From NCBI GenBank assembly GCA_033060915.1, contig CM065394.1:10645501-10709500 (forward strand): a DNA stretch of 64,000 nucleotides, given 5' to 3'. The notes under the pieces were generated by a model. It ran no database searches. It had not been told where the DNA came from and saw nothing but the letters and a program-made list of their open reading frames with translations. Shown in pieces: positions 1-11,109 of this stretch (within the stretch, counting starts at the first letter, position 1; every line of letters starts with the position of its first letter). Origin of the DNA: Euryodendron excelsum (taxonomy: Eukaryota; Streptophyta; Magnoliopsida; Ericales; Pentaphylacaceae). The position numbers and the translations under genes were made by a program.

Positions 1-1285
1 TAACTGTAATACCATTAATTTCTCTTTAGATTTAGCAACTTCCTAATAGAGCTTCAACTTATTTCCAATCTTTAACTCAAAATCTCCTGTTTGGGTAGAT
101 GTCATGCTTCATCTTCCACCTATGGTATAATTTGTGGTAGTTTTGACGTAGTTTCAACAGCTCTCCACAAACAACAGAATAGAATAATATCACAGTACTA
201 GGACGTATACTCTTGCTAGTGAGGTAATCAAATAGCACCATTTCTCCTTGTATACAATCCACGAGGATATCAAAGTAATCTATTAAGTGAATCAAAACAT
301 GGTCTGCACTTGCTTCCGAAATCAGAAATGCCATTAATCTCCCACTTTTCGGGGTTTCATCTTCCACTTCCTTGCCCACATTTAATTTTTTAACCTCCCC
401 AACTAGAAGTACATTCTTGGAAGGGAATTTAGTAGGCACTGCAGCTTCATGAATTCCATTATCTTCTTTAGTACCATTACATGTGATCAAAGAATCAATT
501 TTTCTGTCATCATTTTCCAGATTCTGCTCACCCTCATCATCATTGGACTTCTCACCCCACTTAAAATTTTTGTTTGTTGCTTTAAATGTGGGATCTAGAT
601 CATCAAATTCAAATCTAGATTCAGCCGTCTTTGCATTAAAAACCTTCCAATATGTCTTAGGCTTCTTTCTAAACCCATAACCAGCATCATCACCTCCTTT
701 CTTTGCTTCCTCCCTCTCTTTTTCGGTTAACTTCTTGATGATTCTAGTTGAAAATCCTTCAATGAATTGAGAAGTAGTAGTAGCAGTTGTTACCTTTTAG
801 GAATTTTTTGGAATTGAATTCCTTATGATTGCCTTTGCTTTCCTAGTACTAGCCTCATGGATCTCTTCTTCTAATATGGCTACACTCATTGCTTGAGAGA
901 TGTTTGTGGAATGATACCTTTGAATTCTTGGCTTGATTTCATCTTTGAGCCCATTCAAGAAGCATCTTATCAGAAAATCTTCCTGCAACCCTTTGGTCTT
1001 GTAAGCTAGTTCATCAAAATTCTTCTAATAATCCCTCATAGTTCTATGTTGTTTGAGTTTGGCTAGGCTTTCTCCAGTTGCAGAGTTACTAAATTCCTTT
1101 TCTTGATGTGGGTTTTGAGATTCTTGAACCCACTGATCAGGCCTCTAATCTAGGGCCTTCAACATTTGCTTTATGTCCTTCAAACTTCTAAGATTTTCTT
1201 CGAACATCCTGATTTCTTGTGATCCAGTTCTGTCTGCCATCATTAGAGCCCTTCACAGGTGAGGAAGGAAGGCTCTGATACCAAT
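1..1285 (-). pseudogene. Ty3/gypsy gag remnant
   Basis: Decayed gag region of an LTR retrotransposon read on the minus strand. The stretch at 797-988 reads FLNGLKDEIKPRIQRYH, the usual C-terminal half of the plant Ty3/gypsy capsid. Further downstream, near 720-745, IIKKLTEKEREEAKK resembles the linker that normally precedes the zinc knuckle. The part at 77-490 stays open but I recognise no domain in it. Several stops interrupt the frame. The gag starts just inside the primer binding site at 1272-1283, as expected for the 5' end of an element running off the left edge. Non-functional. Confidence 0.6.
1272..1283 (-). promoter_or_regulatory. Primer binding site, initiator tRNA-Met
   Basis: The minus strand reads TGGTATCAGAGC, the canonical plant primer binding site complementary to the 3' end of initiator tRNA-Met. 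It lies two bases inside the LTR end at 1286, which fixes the LTR boundary and the minus orientation. Confidence 0.85.
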
Positions 1286-1668
1286 TGATAAGATCCAAAA
1301 TTTAGGAAGAAGAAAACCCTAAAGTTATTCTCTTAAAACCAGTAAAAATGAGAGAAAAGCTTATTACATTCAGAAATTGAATTCTTTCATACAAAATACA
1401 AGATACCCTTCTCTCCTCCTCCTACTCTATTTATATCCAATGCATCCTAACTAATTAACCAACTAACAAATTTGGCTAACTACCTACCCACTGATGGATT
1501 GAACACAACCTATTGCTTCAATTATTATCAATTGCCTAGACAACTAACTCTTCTAGCTAGCTACGACCAACTGACTAAGCCTGCTTCCTATCCCTTTGTT
1601 TCAATCCTCACAGTAAAATCCCAGTTCAGCTTGTACTCATCTAATCACATTTATTTCAACTTGTATCA
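1286..1668 (-). repeat. Ty3/gypsy LTR (383 bp)
   Basis: On the minus strand the unit begins TGATACAAG and ends CTTATCA, giving TG...CA termini. A TATA-like GATATAAATAG lies near 1430. It has a primer binding site on its left and a polypurine tract with an integrase tail on its right. It is therefore joined to element-internal sequence on both sides rather than to host DNA on one side. Confidence 0.7.
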
Positions 1669-1760
1669 TTCTAACCCCCTTGAATTTTGTCTTGTCCTCA
1701 AGGCTAAGGCTATAGTTGTATAGCTTTGTTCTTGGGACATAAAACATAGCACAACAAGGA
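1669..1760 (-). pseudogene. Integrase C-terminal tail and polypurine tract
   Basis: Directly upstream (minus sense) of the LTR is TTCAAGGGGG, a polypurine tract. It is preceded in frame by SLEDKTKF, matching the LEDK motif that ends many plant Ty3/gypsy pol genes. No longer pol sequence was recognised beyond about 1760. Confidence 0.45.
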
Positions 1761-1955
1761 ACTTCTCATTCTCAGTAACAAACTGATTAAAACCAATTTT
1801 AAACAATCTAACTCAGCTTTATAGTTTAGCTTTAATCTTCAGCTTAGCATTTCTTCAGTCAGCTCCTCAATTTGCTTCATTCTCAGCTCATCTTCTAAAC
1901 TCAAGCATTAGCTTATCATATTCCAACCTCTATCAGAAATCAAGCATGAAGTAAT

Positions 1956-1958
<3 letters not shown>

Positions 1959-2014
<56 letters not shown>
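1959..2014. repeat. (TC)n microsatellite
   Basis: About 28 uninterrupted TC dinucleotides. No gene is visible around it. Confidence 0.95.
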
Positions 2015-2019
<5 letters not shown>

Positions 2020-2495
2020 AAATAAATCATGCATTACTTGAAGAAAATAGTTCATGTTCGGTCATAATTAATTCTTTAGACCACGAAAAGGAAAGAACTC
2101 GCTCAAGAAGATTGACGAAATAATAGGGTGTACCAAATTCCTATTAGGTCATAATTAATTATGTTAATCATGGAATTAAATAATTTCCTATGTATGGAGT
2201 TAACATAAAGAGCAATATGTGTTTTATATATGGTTCTCATAATTTATTTTTTATTTATCTTTGCCAATCTTGATTTATTACAATCCGTGCTACAGACTAA
2301 ATATCAATTGCAAGGAACCAAGTGTAGTTTCTAAGGGAATTCTATAATTATCTGCAATTAACTTTTAATATGTTTGAACATAGGAAATTATTTAATTCTC
2401 TAATAATTATCCGTAGTATGATTGTCCTTTTATGTTTATTCTTTACAGAAAAGCATATTGATTGTCTCTTATATCTTTCTTTTCTTGTCTAAAAT
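2015..2495. other. AT-rich spacer with a short inverted repeat
   Basis: No gene seen. GGAATTAAATAATTTCCTATG near 2171-2192 is repeated inverted as CATAGGAAATTATTTAATTC near 2380-2399, with about 190 bp between. This could be a small MITE or chance in AT-rich DNA; no target duplication was identified. Confidence 0.3.
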
Positions 2496-3109
2496 TTGCA
2501 GTCCATGTACATTAATTGTCCAACATTCTCTCTGAATGGACTCTGTATATTTTTGCTATATAAAGACATAGTTTTGTATTGCATCAAGAGGAAAGATGAA
2601 GGACAAAACCAACTACCAAGGCAAGGAAAACTTGCAGAACAAATTGATGAGGTACTTGAAGCTAAGGCACTTCTTAATGATCAGTAGTTAATTGAATATG
2701 GTTACTTCAGTACCATTACGCCAGAAGTGGCGGCAGTCCAATCCACTGTATTCTATGAGTTGAACAGTGATGATATGGAACTTTGCCGTCACCTTTTTTC
2801 ACCTGTGCTAAAAATGACACATCGGATTATGTCATGCTATTGGCCACGGCCTCTCCAGGCAGAGCAACAAAATTCACTACAGCATTGATACTAGGTGCTT
2901 GCATTTTGGGAGAAAATGATGTTCAAACCCAAGAACAAAGTATCAAGCCAGCTGCAAAATCAATATTGCCTTCTGTGGGATATGATGATGGGATTCAATT
3001 TGTGGGCACCAATTTAGATGTGGTGGTGGACGAATTACGCACTAATATTAGAGCCAACTGCCCTTATTGGTCCAAGAAGTTTAATGAAGAGGTGGTAAAA
3101 CATCAATAA
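2496..3109 (+). pseudogene. Possible coding remnant of unknown function
   Basis: Two open stretches, 2496-2687 (63 codons) and 2783-3109 (108 codons), have more balanced amino-acid composition than the surrounding AT-rich spacer. The first ends with an acidic segment (EQIDEVLEAKALLNDQ), the second includes VGYDDGIQFVGTNLDVVVDEL. I do not recognise either as a known family. They could be pieces of a decayed host gene, or open by chance. The copia element starts about 200 bp downstream. Confidence 0.25.
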
Positions 3110-3749
3110 GAGAATCCACTGTTGCTCGACATGAGCTGGGTATACAATTGATAATGAAGCAGTTGGTATAAGATCACGAAAAGAACCCCCTCTTTCTCGA
3201 CATATGTTGAGTAGACGATTGGGAAATTTGAAGTCGGCTATGGCTAAATAAATTGCTGCCATGGCTATTTTTACGAGTTATACAAGTAAGGATATGTCAT
3301 TCCCACTGTGTCCAATGTTCTTGTAATTAGAAATAAAAATAGAAAACTTACTAAGAGTAAAAATACACAATTGTAGAATGACGATGTTGATTAAGGGTTG
3401 TGTTTCACTCTATGTCCTTAAAACAAATTCACCCCACAATGGTGCTATGGTCAACTAGACATCTATCTCCCAAGATACAATGGTCGTCACTCACACAGAA
3501 ACAGCACTACAATCTGTGTCTATCAAACCTAAAATTGTGGTGTACTCTCTTACAACGACTCTAATGATGCATGAAAAAATTCTAGAAAAAACTAATTCTA
3601 TCATTAGATCATTAAATCACTAAATGTAGGAAACTAGTGATATTTATAGACTCAAAGTGCATATTAAAAAAAAGGCATGACCTAAATGGTGTCTTGAATT
3701 TAAATTTAAATGACTAAAAGAAATAAGAGAGCGTTTGGACACAAACACT

Positions 3750-5859
3750 TGTTGGCCCAAAAGGCAACCCAAGAGGGAGGGTGAATTGGGTTTTTTGAAG
3801 ATTAATACTAGTTAAGATTAATTAAAATTAATCTAAGCAAAATAATAGTGATCAATCTATATGTGATGCAATATAATCAGTGGAAATAAAGAAAATAGAG
3901 CAATAGAAGGGAGACACAGATTTACCGAGATTCAACCACAAACCGTGGTCTACGTCCTCACCCCAAGACCTCCTTGAAGTCTTCTTCCACTATATAATCA
4001 CCTATTACAAGATGGGCTACTGATTGACAAAGTGCTCAGCTCACTATATAAGAACTCCTCACCGAGCTCTTCAATCTCCAAGTGGTTTTGTCCAAACTCC
4101 ACTCAAACTTACAAAAGTTTTGCTTTCACAAGAGAACTCTCAAACTCTCAATTAAAAGTGTATAAAAGTATACAAGTAACTAACACACTCTCTACCAAGA
4201 GTAGATTTTACATTCAAAGCTCACAAATGAAGACATGAAGATATTCAGAGTATATCAGTGATTCAGTCAGTTGATCTTGTTTTTTTTCTTCAATCCCTTG
4301 TATAAATACAGCTGAAAACTTATATATATATATATATATATACCCCTGTATTGATTCCATCCGTTAGTGGTTGTTGGGGATCATTAATGCACGTCCAGTC
4401 CGTTATAACATTAAGAAAAATAGCCGTTATATCCAAGGAGTCAGCTCCAGGTTTGTGGAGTCGACACTTTCTACTTCTATATTTACTAGATGTTGTTCAC
4501 TGACTTCATGAGTCTGCTCTTCATATCAATGAGGCGACTCCTTGTTCATTCTATCTTCACATCTCAGGCTTCTGCTGTCATGAGGCGACTCTTCATCTTT
4601 AGGAGTCTGCTCTTTGTTCATTCGGTCTTCAGCCTTTTACTTTTGTTTTCATGAGGCGACTCTTCGTCTTCATGTGTCCGCTCATTGATCATATCATCCA
4701 CAAGCCTTTGCGTCTATCTCCATGAGGCGACTCTTCATTACAATGAGTCCACTCATTGTTTATTTGGTCTCCAGGCTTTTTGCTTCTGTGATCAAGAGGC
4801 GACTCTTCATTTCTTATGAGTCCGCTCATTGTCTATTTGGTCTCCAGGCCTTTTGCTTCTATAACCATGAGGCGACTCCTTGCTTTCACGAGTCCGCTCA
4901 TTGCCCAAATATCTGCATTCTAACTTCCAATGATCCAGATCATCTTAGCACTGATATAAGATCTTTAATGAGTATATCTTTTGGGGTATGATGATCAATC
5001 AAATCTTCTTGACTCATCAGAGTTAACTTCTATCTAATTTTGTATTGAATCAATCATTGGATTTTGATCTTCTCTTAAATCTCAAACTGTCAAAGTTACA
5101 TTAGATCAATGTAGATCTTTTCTTCTTCATTTGTAAAGCTTCTTCTTTCATTGTAGAACATCTTCTTCAATGCCAAGCTTCCTCAATTGTGTAGAGCTTC
5201 ACAATGCTTCATTTCTGATTTCTTCTCTTGGATTCACAATGAGTCTTCATTGATTCTTTACATTGTAGAAAAATTCTTTACTTGGATTTCAGGTAGAGAT
5301 CAGACAATCATTGTGAGCCATCTTCTTAGTAACTTCAATCATATTGTCTTGAATTGATCTTTGCATGCTAAATGAAGTCATCTCTTGAGCATTTTCAATT
5401 TCTTCAACACTCAATTCATCTTCAATTGATCTTTGTATTCTTGATGAGATCTTCTTTTGGCATTTACAACATCTCCACAATCAAATCGTCTTTAACTGAA
5501 CATTGCACCTTTTGATGAAGTCTACATTCTTTCTTGAGTGCAAACCAGTCTTCATTGAGTCTATACACACTTTGATGAAAGCTTTGTTTGAACACCTTCA
5601 ATCTCTTCGAATGTAAGACATTTGTTTGAAGTAGAGATAGCATCACTTCTCTGTTTGGTTCATTGCATAGCTCTTGAATTTTGTTGTGCATTATCTTTGA
5701 CATGCATTAGACTTAAGATTGAACTTTAAGTCTAAATTATGAACTTTTTTAATCTGCACACGAAGTAGATTCATTAGTAATATAACATAAGGTTTAGTCA
5801 TCATCAAAATCAATATGGGAATTAACCTTAAGTCAACAGGGATCAACCTTGAGTCAACA
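3750..5859. mobile_element. LTR-type element (SIRE-like), probably a solo LTR
   Basis: A 2,110-bp unit with ends TGTTGGCCC...GAGTCAACA inserted in the copia LTR. The 5-bp target duplication ACACT is present at 3745-3749 and 5860-5864, and the uninterrupted copia LTR at 10460-10960 shows the empty site. No coding domain lies inside. A TATAAATA is present near 4313. The first 40 bases resemble the start of the element at 44844 (GGCAACCC, then AAGAGG, then GAGTGAATTGGG), so both belong to one family. Large LTRs suggest the Ty1/copia Maximus/SIRE lineage, which is an inference. Confidence 0.75.
4510..4915. repeat. 72-bp tandem repeat inside the SIRE-like LTR
   Basis: The core ATGAGGCGACTC followed by GAGTCYGCTCATTG recurs with GAGGC at 4531, 4582, 4653, 4724, 4796 and 4869. 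The spacing is 51, then 71-73 bp. Copies have diverged moderately. Confidence 0.8.
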
Positions 5860-6270
5860 ACACTATCCAAATCTCATTTACAAAAAACCACACATTTTCT
5901 AACAATTCCCTACATGAATGAGATTTATGGAAGAAATGCAAATGAAAATGTTGACACAAAAAAGATAGTACTTTTGGAAAGATACCACATTAGAATACGT
6001 GGTTTTTCACTTTGAACCTTCCCTAGTGAAATATTATCAGATTTTTTTGACTAATCAGTAAACATGATGTGTTGAACTATTTAGGCATTTGAATAAACCA
6101 AACCAGGACAATAGTATTTACACAGTTCCTTTCTGGACACAATTTGGCTCTGATTATTGTATTCATTTTGGCTCTAAATAACACCTGATATTTTCATGGG
6201 TACTATAGGAACTTACCCTTGTAATTCTCATAGAAGCGGTCTCATTAAACCTAGATCTTGGAATCTCCAG

Positions 6271-6640
6271 TTAGCTAGATTGGATTGCCACTATGATGAC
6301 TTTTAAGTCAATAAGCTTTAAGCCCATTTCCCTTGATGGAGAATCTACTTGATCTCTTGCTAGGCCTTTAGTAAAAGGAGCCGCAATATTATCCTTTGAC
6401 TTGACATAATCAATGAATATTTTTTCATATGTAAGCAATTGCTTTATAGTATTGTGTCTACGACATATATGTTGTGACTTGTTGTTATAGATATAATTAT
6501 GTACCTTTTCTATTGTTGATTGATTATCACAATGTATACAAATAGCTGACATAGATTTTGGCCACAAAGGAATATGCTCTAAGAAATTACGAAGCCACTC
6601 AGATTCTTCACTTGCTAACAATAAATTCATATTATATTGT
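6271..6640 (-). pseudogene. copia RNase H domain remnant
   Basis: An open stretch of about 119 codons reads EWLRNFLEHIPLW, then CIHCDNQSTIEK, YNNKSQHICRRHNTIKQLL, DYVKSKDNIAAPFTKGL and SREMGLK. This is the canonical C-terminus of plant Ty1/copia polyproteins. It is the 3'-most coding domain, next to the polypurine tract and 3' LTR. Confidence 0.85.
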
Positions 6641-7830
6641 GGATCTGACTATACACATTTGTTTAGAGGATTTTTAAAAAATAGTTGCACCTCAAGGGTA
6701 AAGACATATCTACTCATAGATTTGGAGTCTTTAGTGTCAGATATCTAGTTAACATCAGTGTACCCTTCAAGTACAACAGGATTTCTTATACAGTGCAACC
6801 CATAGTTGAAGTTGTATCTTAAATATCTGAATCCCCTAACTATTGACTTTCAGTAATCTGACCTTAGCTTACTTGTATATACCTACTCAATTTACTAACT
6901 GAATATGCAATATCTAGACGAGTGCAATTCATCATTTACATTAAACTGCTATTATCTGAGAATATTTCAAATAAGATACACAGTTATTGTTATTCTTTAG
7001 TGAGATAAAGATTTACATCTATAGATGTTCTCGTTAGACTGCTATTAGACTTGTTAAAATTATCAAGTACTTTCTCAATATAATGTATCTGTGATAAATC
7101 ATATCCATCAAATGTTTTTGGTAGTTTTAATACCAAGTATTATATCTATAACATCTAGATCTTTCATTTTAAATTTATTATTCAACACTTTTTTTCGTAG
7201 CTTTAATAATGTCATTATTACTATTGATTATAATCATATCGTCCACATATAGACAAACACAAACATTTCCTTCTGTAATGTCTATCACATAGACACATTT
7301 TTTACATTCATTTATCATAAATTTATTTGACATCATACCACTGCCAAATTTCTCATATCATTATTTAGGTGCTTGTTTTAGTCCATACAAAGTCTTAATA
7401 AGTCTGCATACATTTTTCTCTTTATCAGATATTATAAACTTTTCCAGCTAATCCATATAAATTTTCTCATTTAAATCATCATAATGTCGTCTCAACATTC
7501 ATTTTATGTATCTTTAGATTATGCAATACAGCAAAAGCAATTAACATGTGAATGGGTATCATTTTTATTACAAGTGAATGTGTATCAAAGTAATCCATTC
7601 ATTCGGTTTGTCTACAGCTTATGACAACAAGTTTTGCCTTATATTTATCAAATGATCCATTAGTTTTCATCTTGCTCTTGAACATCCCTAAAAGTATATT
7701 ATTAGGTGGAAGATCCACTAGTTTCCAAGCGTGATTTTGCAAAATAGATTTAACTTCACTATTAATAGCTTCTTTCCATAAAGGAGCTTAAGGAATGGAC
7801 ATTGCTTCTTTGAAATTATGAGGCTCATTT
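6641..7830 (-). pseudogene. copia reverse transcriptase remnant
   Basis: Heavily interrupted reverse transcriptase region between integrase and RNase H. The polymerase signature YVDDM is intact at 7235-7249 (minus strand), followed by IIINSNND, and LVVISL-type segments can be followed in changing frames up to about 7800. Many stops and frameshifts make it non-functional. Confidence 0.7.
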
Positions 7831-7831
7831 T

Positions 7832-8382
7832 CTAACAAAATATCAAAAAATTAGGGCCGAAGGATGTTGAAGTCCTTTCCCTTTTACTACGCCTAGGTTC
7901 AACCTTATTTCCTTGATTCATAGACTCTTGATCTTGGTTTGTTGTCAAATCATAAATTCTTTTAAGAGAACTAAATTCTTGTGCAGGTCTATAAGAAAAT
8001 TTATTCTCAAAGAACAATGCAATCCTAGACTCTATAATGGTATTAACATGTATATTAAAAATTGTAGACTTATGAACAAGTAACCAATATGCATTACTAT
8101 TTTTAGGATAGTCTATGAATATAAAATCAAAGGTTTTAGGCCATATTTTAATTCTTTTAGGAAGAGGAACTACTAGCTTAGCCAAACGCCCTCATACTTT
8201 TAAGAATTTATAAGGAAGTTTTCGGCCTTTCCATAATTCATAATGTTTGATTTCTTACATTCAGCAACTCCATTTTGCTGGGATAATAAGGTGTTATAGT
8301 GTGGTGAAAAATACCATGTCTAAAACATAGCTAAGCAAATGATGCTTCATATTCACCACCTCTGTCATTTCTCAATACCTTA
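7832..8382 (-). pseudogene. copia integrase, C-terminal part
   Basis: The stretch 7832-8185 reads AKLVVPLPKRIKIWPKTFDFIFIDY and then VNTIIESRIALFFENKF, EPRRSKRERTSTSFGPNF: the linker between integrase core and reverse transcriptase in Ty1/copia. At 8340-8380 lies the core motif VLRNDRGGEYEASF, containing catalytic residues. The domain is cut immediately upstream of this motif by the MITE at 8383-8828. Confidence 0.8.
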
Positions 8383-8828
8383 GCCTTTGTTTGGATTGAG
8401 AGGTCCGAAGGAAAAGTGAAGGATTTGAACAGGAGAAATTAGTTATATCTTGACTGGGTAATTTTTAAGAACGGGATGAGAAGTGAATGAAAGGGTGAGA
8501 GGGCTCACTTTAAGCTTTTTTCTTTCCCTCCCTTCCCTTCCAAAATTGGGAGGAAATAGAGAGGAAGTGAAGTGCTTGTTATTATTTTATTTGAATACCA
8601 ATTATACCCATCAACTTATGATAAAAAAAATATTAGGGTTTCATAACAAGATATATATAATAGTAAAATTATATTATATCATTCCCTTCCTTCCATTAAT
8701 TTTTGTCAAACTAAACAAGAAGAAGAGAATGTCTCTTTCTCTTCCCTCTTGGTTATCCAAACAAGATATGAGTACTTTTCTTTCCTTCCCTTCTCCTTCA
8801 TTCCCTTTCCCTCCTAACTAACACTTCC
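8383..8828. mobile_element. Tourist-like (PIF/Harbinger) MITE
   Basis: A 446-bp non-coding insert in the integrase, flanked by TTA at 8380-8382 and 8829-8831. Ends are GCCTTTGTTTGGATTGAGAGG and, inverted, GGAAGTGTTAGTTAGGAGGG, which are imperfect inverted repeats. A second inverted pair, TTGTTTGGAT near 8387 and ATCCAAACAA near 8755, lies inside. Removing the insert plus one TTA rejoins the integrase reading frame exactly, which supports the boundaries. The TTA duplication and GTTTGG-rich ends fit Tourist elements. Confidence 0.75.
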
Positions 8829-9110
8829 TTAATCCTCTTGTTAAGTTAGTTCTCAATCTTATTTTTGAAGTATATAAACATTTTTAATGCTTCATCTTTG
8901 CTTGATACCTATAATAATATCAAGTTATTTCAATGACATGGAGTTCTAGTCAATTTCGATTCTACACGTCTTACATTTATGATTGTCATCAATCTCAAAT
9001 TTAGACAATAACCTCAAGTTAATCAATTTATGCAAAGTATCATACTTAACTTGTTCTAACTTATCATGCCATAAATTTAAAAACTCAAACATATAAGCAA
9101 AAGATATGTA
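8829..9110 (-). pseudogene. copia GAG-pre-integrase and integrase N-terminal part
   Basis: Minus-strand translation gives SKDEALKMFIYFKNKIEN and then NKRIK directly against the MITE (integrase core), and, further upstream, LWHDKLEQVKYDTLHKL, the GAG-pre-integrase motif, followed by KCKTC of the zinc-binding region. Stops interrupt the frame. Confidence 0.7.
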
Positions 9111-10459
9111 CTTATTAATAGTAAAAATAATGCTATCCTACAATAAATAAATAAAACTAAAGAAGTACAATGGATTAAAACATGGTATAACATATTAGGA
9201 AAATACTAAATGAACAATTATGCAACCATACAATTTTTCTAAATTAATCATTAAATCTCATAAGAAAAATTAAATGATCACAACGAGTGTACCAACATAT
9301 CTCATTAACTCTAAAAAAAAACTTAACAAGCCATGTGCGTAGAAAATTTAACGCTTATTTTCAAGCACACAAAATACAGTTTATAATGGCTGCACACTCT
9401 TTCACACATCATTAGGAGAGAGTAAGGTTTGTGCAAAAAATATTTTAAAATTCTATTTCAGATCTCAAATTTTTTTAAAATTATGTTAACTCCCCATAAC
9501 TTTGGTAAATCATACTTTGCTCCCCAAAGCTTTATGAAATTTCACTATGCTCTCCAAAACTTTACTAAATTACGTTTTGTCCCTCAAAACTTTTAAAATT
9601 TACTACTTTTATCTATATCTTTTAATAATTACAAAAAAATTTTCAATTTGAAAAAAAAAAAGAGTCGTTGGCAATTGTTCGCCATTCTTGGTGCCTACCA
9701 AAAACAAAGCCCCGCTTTCAGGGAAAACTTCAATCTCTCACAATTTTTTATTTGTTAATTCAAATCACACAAATGATATATCATTGAAAATGTAATAAAT
9801 AACCGATTATACTATATAAGTTTAATGCAATGAAACTCAATGTCTAGAGAGAATAAAATCGACAAAGTTTCGAACTTCATAACTATGAATGTAATTTTCT
9901 CTCAAGTGAAAAACCATTTGTTCACAAAACTTTGAAAACACATTCAATTATGTGTGATAAAAACATACTAAAATTTCATAACATTTGATGTTTCTTTCAT
10001 CATGATGCCGTTAACACTCATAAGATACTTTCCCAACAAAACAGTACATAAAATACATTTACAAAAATCTAATACATATGCAAACATAAGATATATAACT
10101 GAAAGAATTTCATGAATATAAATTCTAGTGGTGCAATAAGTATGTGTATTGTGGAAGTAACATAATATGCATTTAATTGATTTTTACTCAAACGTGCAAA
10201 ACCGAAGTTACTAAAACCAAATAAAATTTTGAGAATAGTGTAGTACAATGTATGAGCCCTCGACACGACTTTACATTTATGAATGTCACTACTTATCATC
10301 TCCAACCACACTATTGAGATAAAATATTCGGTCAAATTTCATACAGTTTTCTCATCTTAAAAAACCGAACAACATAAATACTCAATTTACAGAAAGACAA
10401 AAAAATAGACAGTAAAGAAGATAAATTTGTCTTAAGATTGTTATTCTTATTGTACCAAG
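9111..10459 (-). other. Unrecognised 5' part of the copia element
   Basis: gag is expected here, but I recognise no capsid or zinc knuckle in any frame. A roughly 35-bp unit (CTCCCCAAARCTTTAYKAAATT) recurs about three times at 9486-9600. Directly beside the LTR the minus strand reads CTTGGTACAAT, a damaged primer binding site (compare TTGGTATCAG). The region may have been replaced or scrambled. Confidence 0.4.
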
Positions 10460-10960
10460 TGTTCTTGTAATCAGAAATAAAAATAGTAAACTTACTAAAA
10501 GTAGAAATACACAATTGTAGAATGATGATGTTGATCAAGGCTACTGTTTCACACTAAGTCCTTAAGAAGAATTTGCCCCCACAATGGTGCTATAGTTGAC
10601 TAGACGTCTGTCACAGGATACGATGATCGTCACTCACCCAGAAGCAGCACTACAATTTGTGTCTATCAACCTTAAAATTGTGTTGTACTCTCTCATAAAG
10701 ACTCTCATGATGCATGAAAAAATTCTACAAAAAACGTATTCGATCATTAGATCACTAAATGTAGAAAATTAATGATATTTATGGACTCATAAAGTGTCAA
10801 TTTAAAAAAAAAAGCCACAACCTAAATGGTGTCTTGAATAGTCACAACCACTCAATTTAAATCCAAGATTTAAATTTGAATGGCTAAAAGAAATAAGAAA
10901 GTGTTTGGACACAAACACTATCCAAATCTCATTCATAAAAAACCACAACATTTTCAAACC
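10460..10960 (-). repeat. copia 5' LTR (about 500 bp)
   Basis: Direct repeat of the interrupted 3' LTR. It shares TGTTCTTGTAATCAGAAATA at its + left end and CTATCCAAATCTCATT near its right end. It preserves the uninterrupted target site of the element at 3750-5859. Confidence 0.8.
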
Positions 10961-10966
10961 GGATAT

Positions 10967-10968
10967 AT

Positions 10969-11000
<32 letters not shown>

Positions 11001-11065
11001 TAAGAGGCTAGCAACTGAAATTTCTGTATTCTATAAGTTTTCCAACCTATATAGTTCAGGGATAC

Positions 11066-11109
<44 letters not shown>

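Larger units (their letters stand above)
3316..5904 (-). repeat. copia 3' LTR, split by an insertion
   Basis: The two halves, 3316-3749 and 5865-5904, together match the single LTR at 10460-10960 base for base apart from scattered changes. On the minus strand it begins TGTTAGAAAATG and ends CAAGAACA. The tract GTAGGGAAT just outside the TGTTAG end is the polypurine tract. The split occurs at ACACT, duplicated on both sides of the inserted element. Confidence 0.8.
3316..10960 (-). mobile_element. Degenerate Ty1/copia retrotransposon
   Basis: A complete but dead Ty1/copia element on the minus strand. Two direct copies of an approximately 0.5-kb LTR bound it (3316-5904, interrupted, and 10460-10960). 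Between them, in minus-strand order, are GAG-pre-integrase, integrase, reverse transcriptase and RNase H, the copia order. Every domain carries stops or frameshifts. Two younger elements sit inside: a TG...CA element in the 3' LTR and a Tourist-like MITE in the integrase. No matching target duplication was found at the outer ends (TCCAA versus CGGAT), so insertion is old or an end has been rearranged. Confidence 0.8.

Noticed and set aside
4510..4915. CRISPR-like regularly spaced repeats
   Set aside because: The spacers are also related to one another and the array lies in a plant LTR, so it is an ordinary tandem repeat.
3311..10965. Target duplication for the copia element
   Set aside because: The bases outside the two LTRs (TCCAA and CGGAT) do not match, so none is claimed.
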